Source: a virus
Virus record (IMG/VR): IMGVR_UViG_3300039191_000524
Coordinates: 1-22,600 of that record
Strand: one strand, 5' to 3'
DNA length: 22,600 nucleotides
Part shown: one piece after another, positions 22,087 to 22,600 of the stretch
Layout: every line of letters begins with the position of its first letter
Position numbering within the stretch: position 1 is the stretch's first letter
The notes under the pieces: generated by a model
Told to the model about the DNA's origin: nothing
Database searches by the model: none
What the model saw: the letters and a program-made list of their open reading frames with translations, nothing else
Position numbers and translations under genes: made by a program

Positions 22087-22249
22087 CATCATCTCCTTTA
22101 GTAAGCTCTTTTTGAGCTGTTTTATAGCCAAGCCAGTACATGCTTCTGGTCAATAGAATTAACAATTCATGCTCAGGAAGACAAGAAAGACATAAAGTCT
22201 TGCCGTCTCCTAAGTCTTCTAATTTGGATTCACACTCCTGGCAATACAT
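22070..22249 (-). CDS. Small zinc-ribbon-like protein
   Basis: From the ATG at 22249 the protein has 59 residues. GTG ATG ATG lies in a row at 22255-22247, and the last ATG has AGGAGG at five-base spacing, the best distance. It opens MYCQECESKLEDLGDG, and CLSC follows, so Cys 3, 6, 20 and 23 form two CxxC knuckles of a zinc ribbon. The rest is a helical piece (EHELLILLTRSMYWLGYKTA) and a charged tail ending DDDSRK. Such small ribbons bind zinc and often act as regulators or subunits of DNA-handling complexes. It overlaps the next gene by 17 bases and the previous one by 20. Function is not assigned. Confidence 0.75.
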   Translation of the reverse strand: MYCQECESKLEDLGDGKTLCLSCLPEHELLILLTRSMYWLGYKTAQKELTKGDDDDSRK

Positions 22250-22562
22250 CATCACCTCCTGTCATATCGATAAAAGTTTTGCTCAACTGTACGCAATAAT
22301 CGAACAGCTGAGTTTGTTTCTTTTGAATGCGGGGCTCAGACTTAGGGATAGAAATTCCCCAGGCCCCAGTAAGTTCGTCTAAAGCATTTTCCATGCCCTC
22401 TACGCTTCCAGTGTTATACATGTGATGGATGAGCTCTTCTACGAACTCCTTAGCAGCCTCAAACTTGGCTACCTCCTCACTGTACTCACACTCATGATCT
22501 GGTTCATCATAATAACTAGGGTCAAAGAAATCGGCCCTTAGGCTTGGTTCATAATAATTCAT
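22230..22562 (-). CDS. Acidic unknown protein, first complete gene of the minus operon
   Basis: I use the second of two adjacent ATGs (22562; 110 residues), which has GGAAGGAG at five-base spacing. The frame remains open to the window edge, with a GTG at 22589 as an alternative longer start. The N-terminus is Tyr/Asp/Glu-rich (NYYEPSLRADFFDPSYYDEP), followed by helix (EEVAKFEAAKEFVEELIHHM, GMENALDELTGAWGI) and a basic-to-neutral C-terminal helix (IQKKQTQLFDYCVQLSKTFI). I see no recognisable motif. It overlaps the zinc-ribbon gene by 20 bases, so the six minus-strand genes look like one transcript. Confidence 0.7.
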   Translation of the reverse strand: MNYYEPSLRADFFDPSYYDEPDHECEYSEEVAKFEAAKEFVEELIHHMYNTGSVEGMENALDELTGAWGISIPKSEPRIQKKQTQLFDYCVQLSKTFIDMTGGDDVLPGV

Positions 22563-22600
22563 CATCACTCCTTCCGGTTGAAACTCCACGATTCCGCGTG

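Overview
The window is part of the genome of a tailed double-stranded DNA phage, most probably with podovirus-like morphology. The clearest marker is a major capsid protein of the N4-gp56 type (1939-2880). Around it lie a scaffold-like gene, a head-tail adaptor, a large tail-nozzle-like protein, a GNAT-fold gene and glycine-rich ejection-type proteins. There is no long tape-measure gene and no contractile-sheath or tube gene. Base composition is moderate (roughly low-to-mid 40s % GC by eye), Shine-Dalgarno sites are strong, and genes are tightly packed or overlapping, so the host is a bacterium. I cannot name the host.

Layout. (1) 2-12393, plus strand: virion assembly genes in the order portal C-terminus (cut by the window edge), two small unknowns, scaffold, capsid, capsid-adjacent beta protein, an intrinsic terminator, small unknown, adaptor, fibre-like protein, nozzle, second fibre-like protein, GNAT protein and three ejection-type proteins. 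(2) 12343-12701, minus strand: a compact antisense cassette made of a 57-residue ribbon-helix-helix protein and a 38-residue hydrophobic peptide. It has its own extended -10 promoter flanked by two inverted repeats. (3) 12780-19286, plus strand: a cluster of repeat-rich adhesin or fibre genes that share modules with each other. (4) 19297-19982, plus strand: a small membrane protein and a Cys-cluster/coiled-coil protein. (5) 22562-19930, minus strand: an early-type operon of six overlapping genes that includes a RecT-like annealing protein and a YqaJ/lambda-Exo-like nuclease. It converges on the late genes with a 53-base tail-to-tail overlap.

How it fits together. The plus strand looks like the late programme: build the head, attach the adaptor and nozzle, load ejection proteins, and decorate the particle with several receptor-binding proteins. 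The minus strand carries replication/recombination functions: exonuclease resection plus strand annealing. The two programmes meet near 19950. I recognised no endolysin, terminase, polymerase, integrase, tRNA or CRISPR in this window.

The most unusual points are the antisense regulator/membrane-peptide cassette between the ejection and fibre genes, the re-use of the same beta modules in several virion genes, and the 149-base out-of-frame overlap between the GNAT gene and the first ejection gene.
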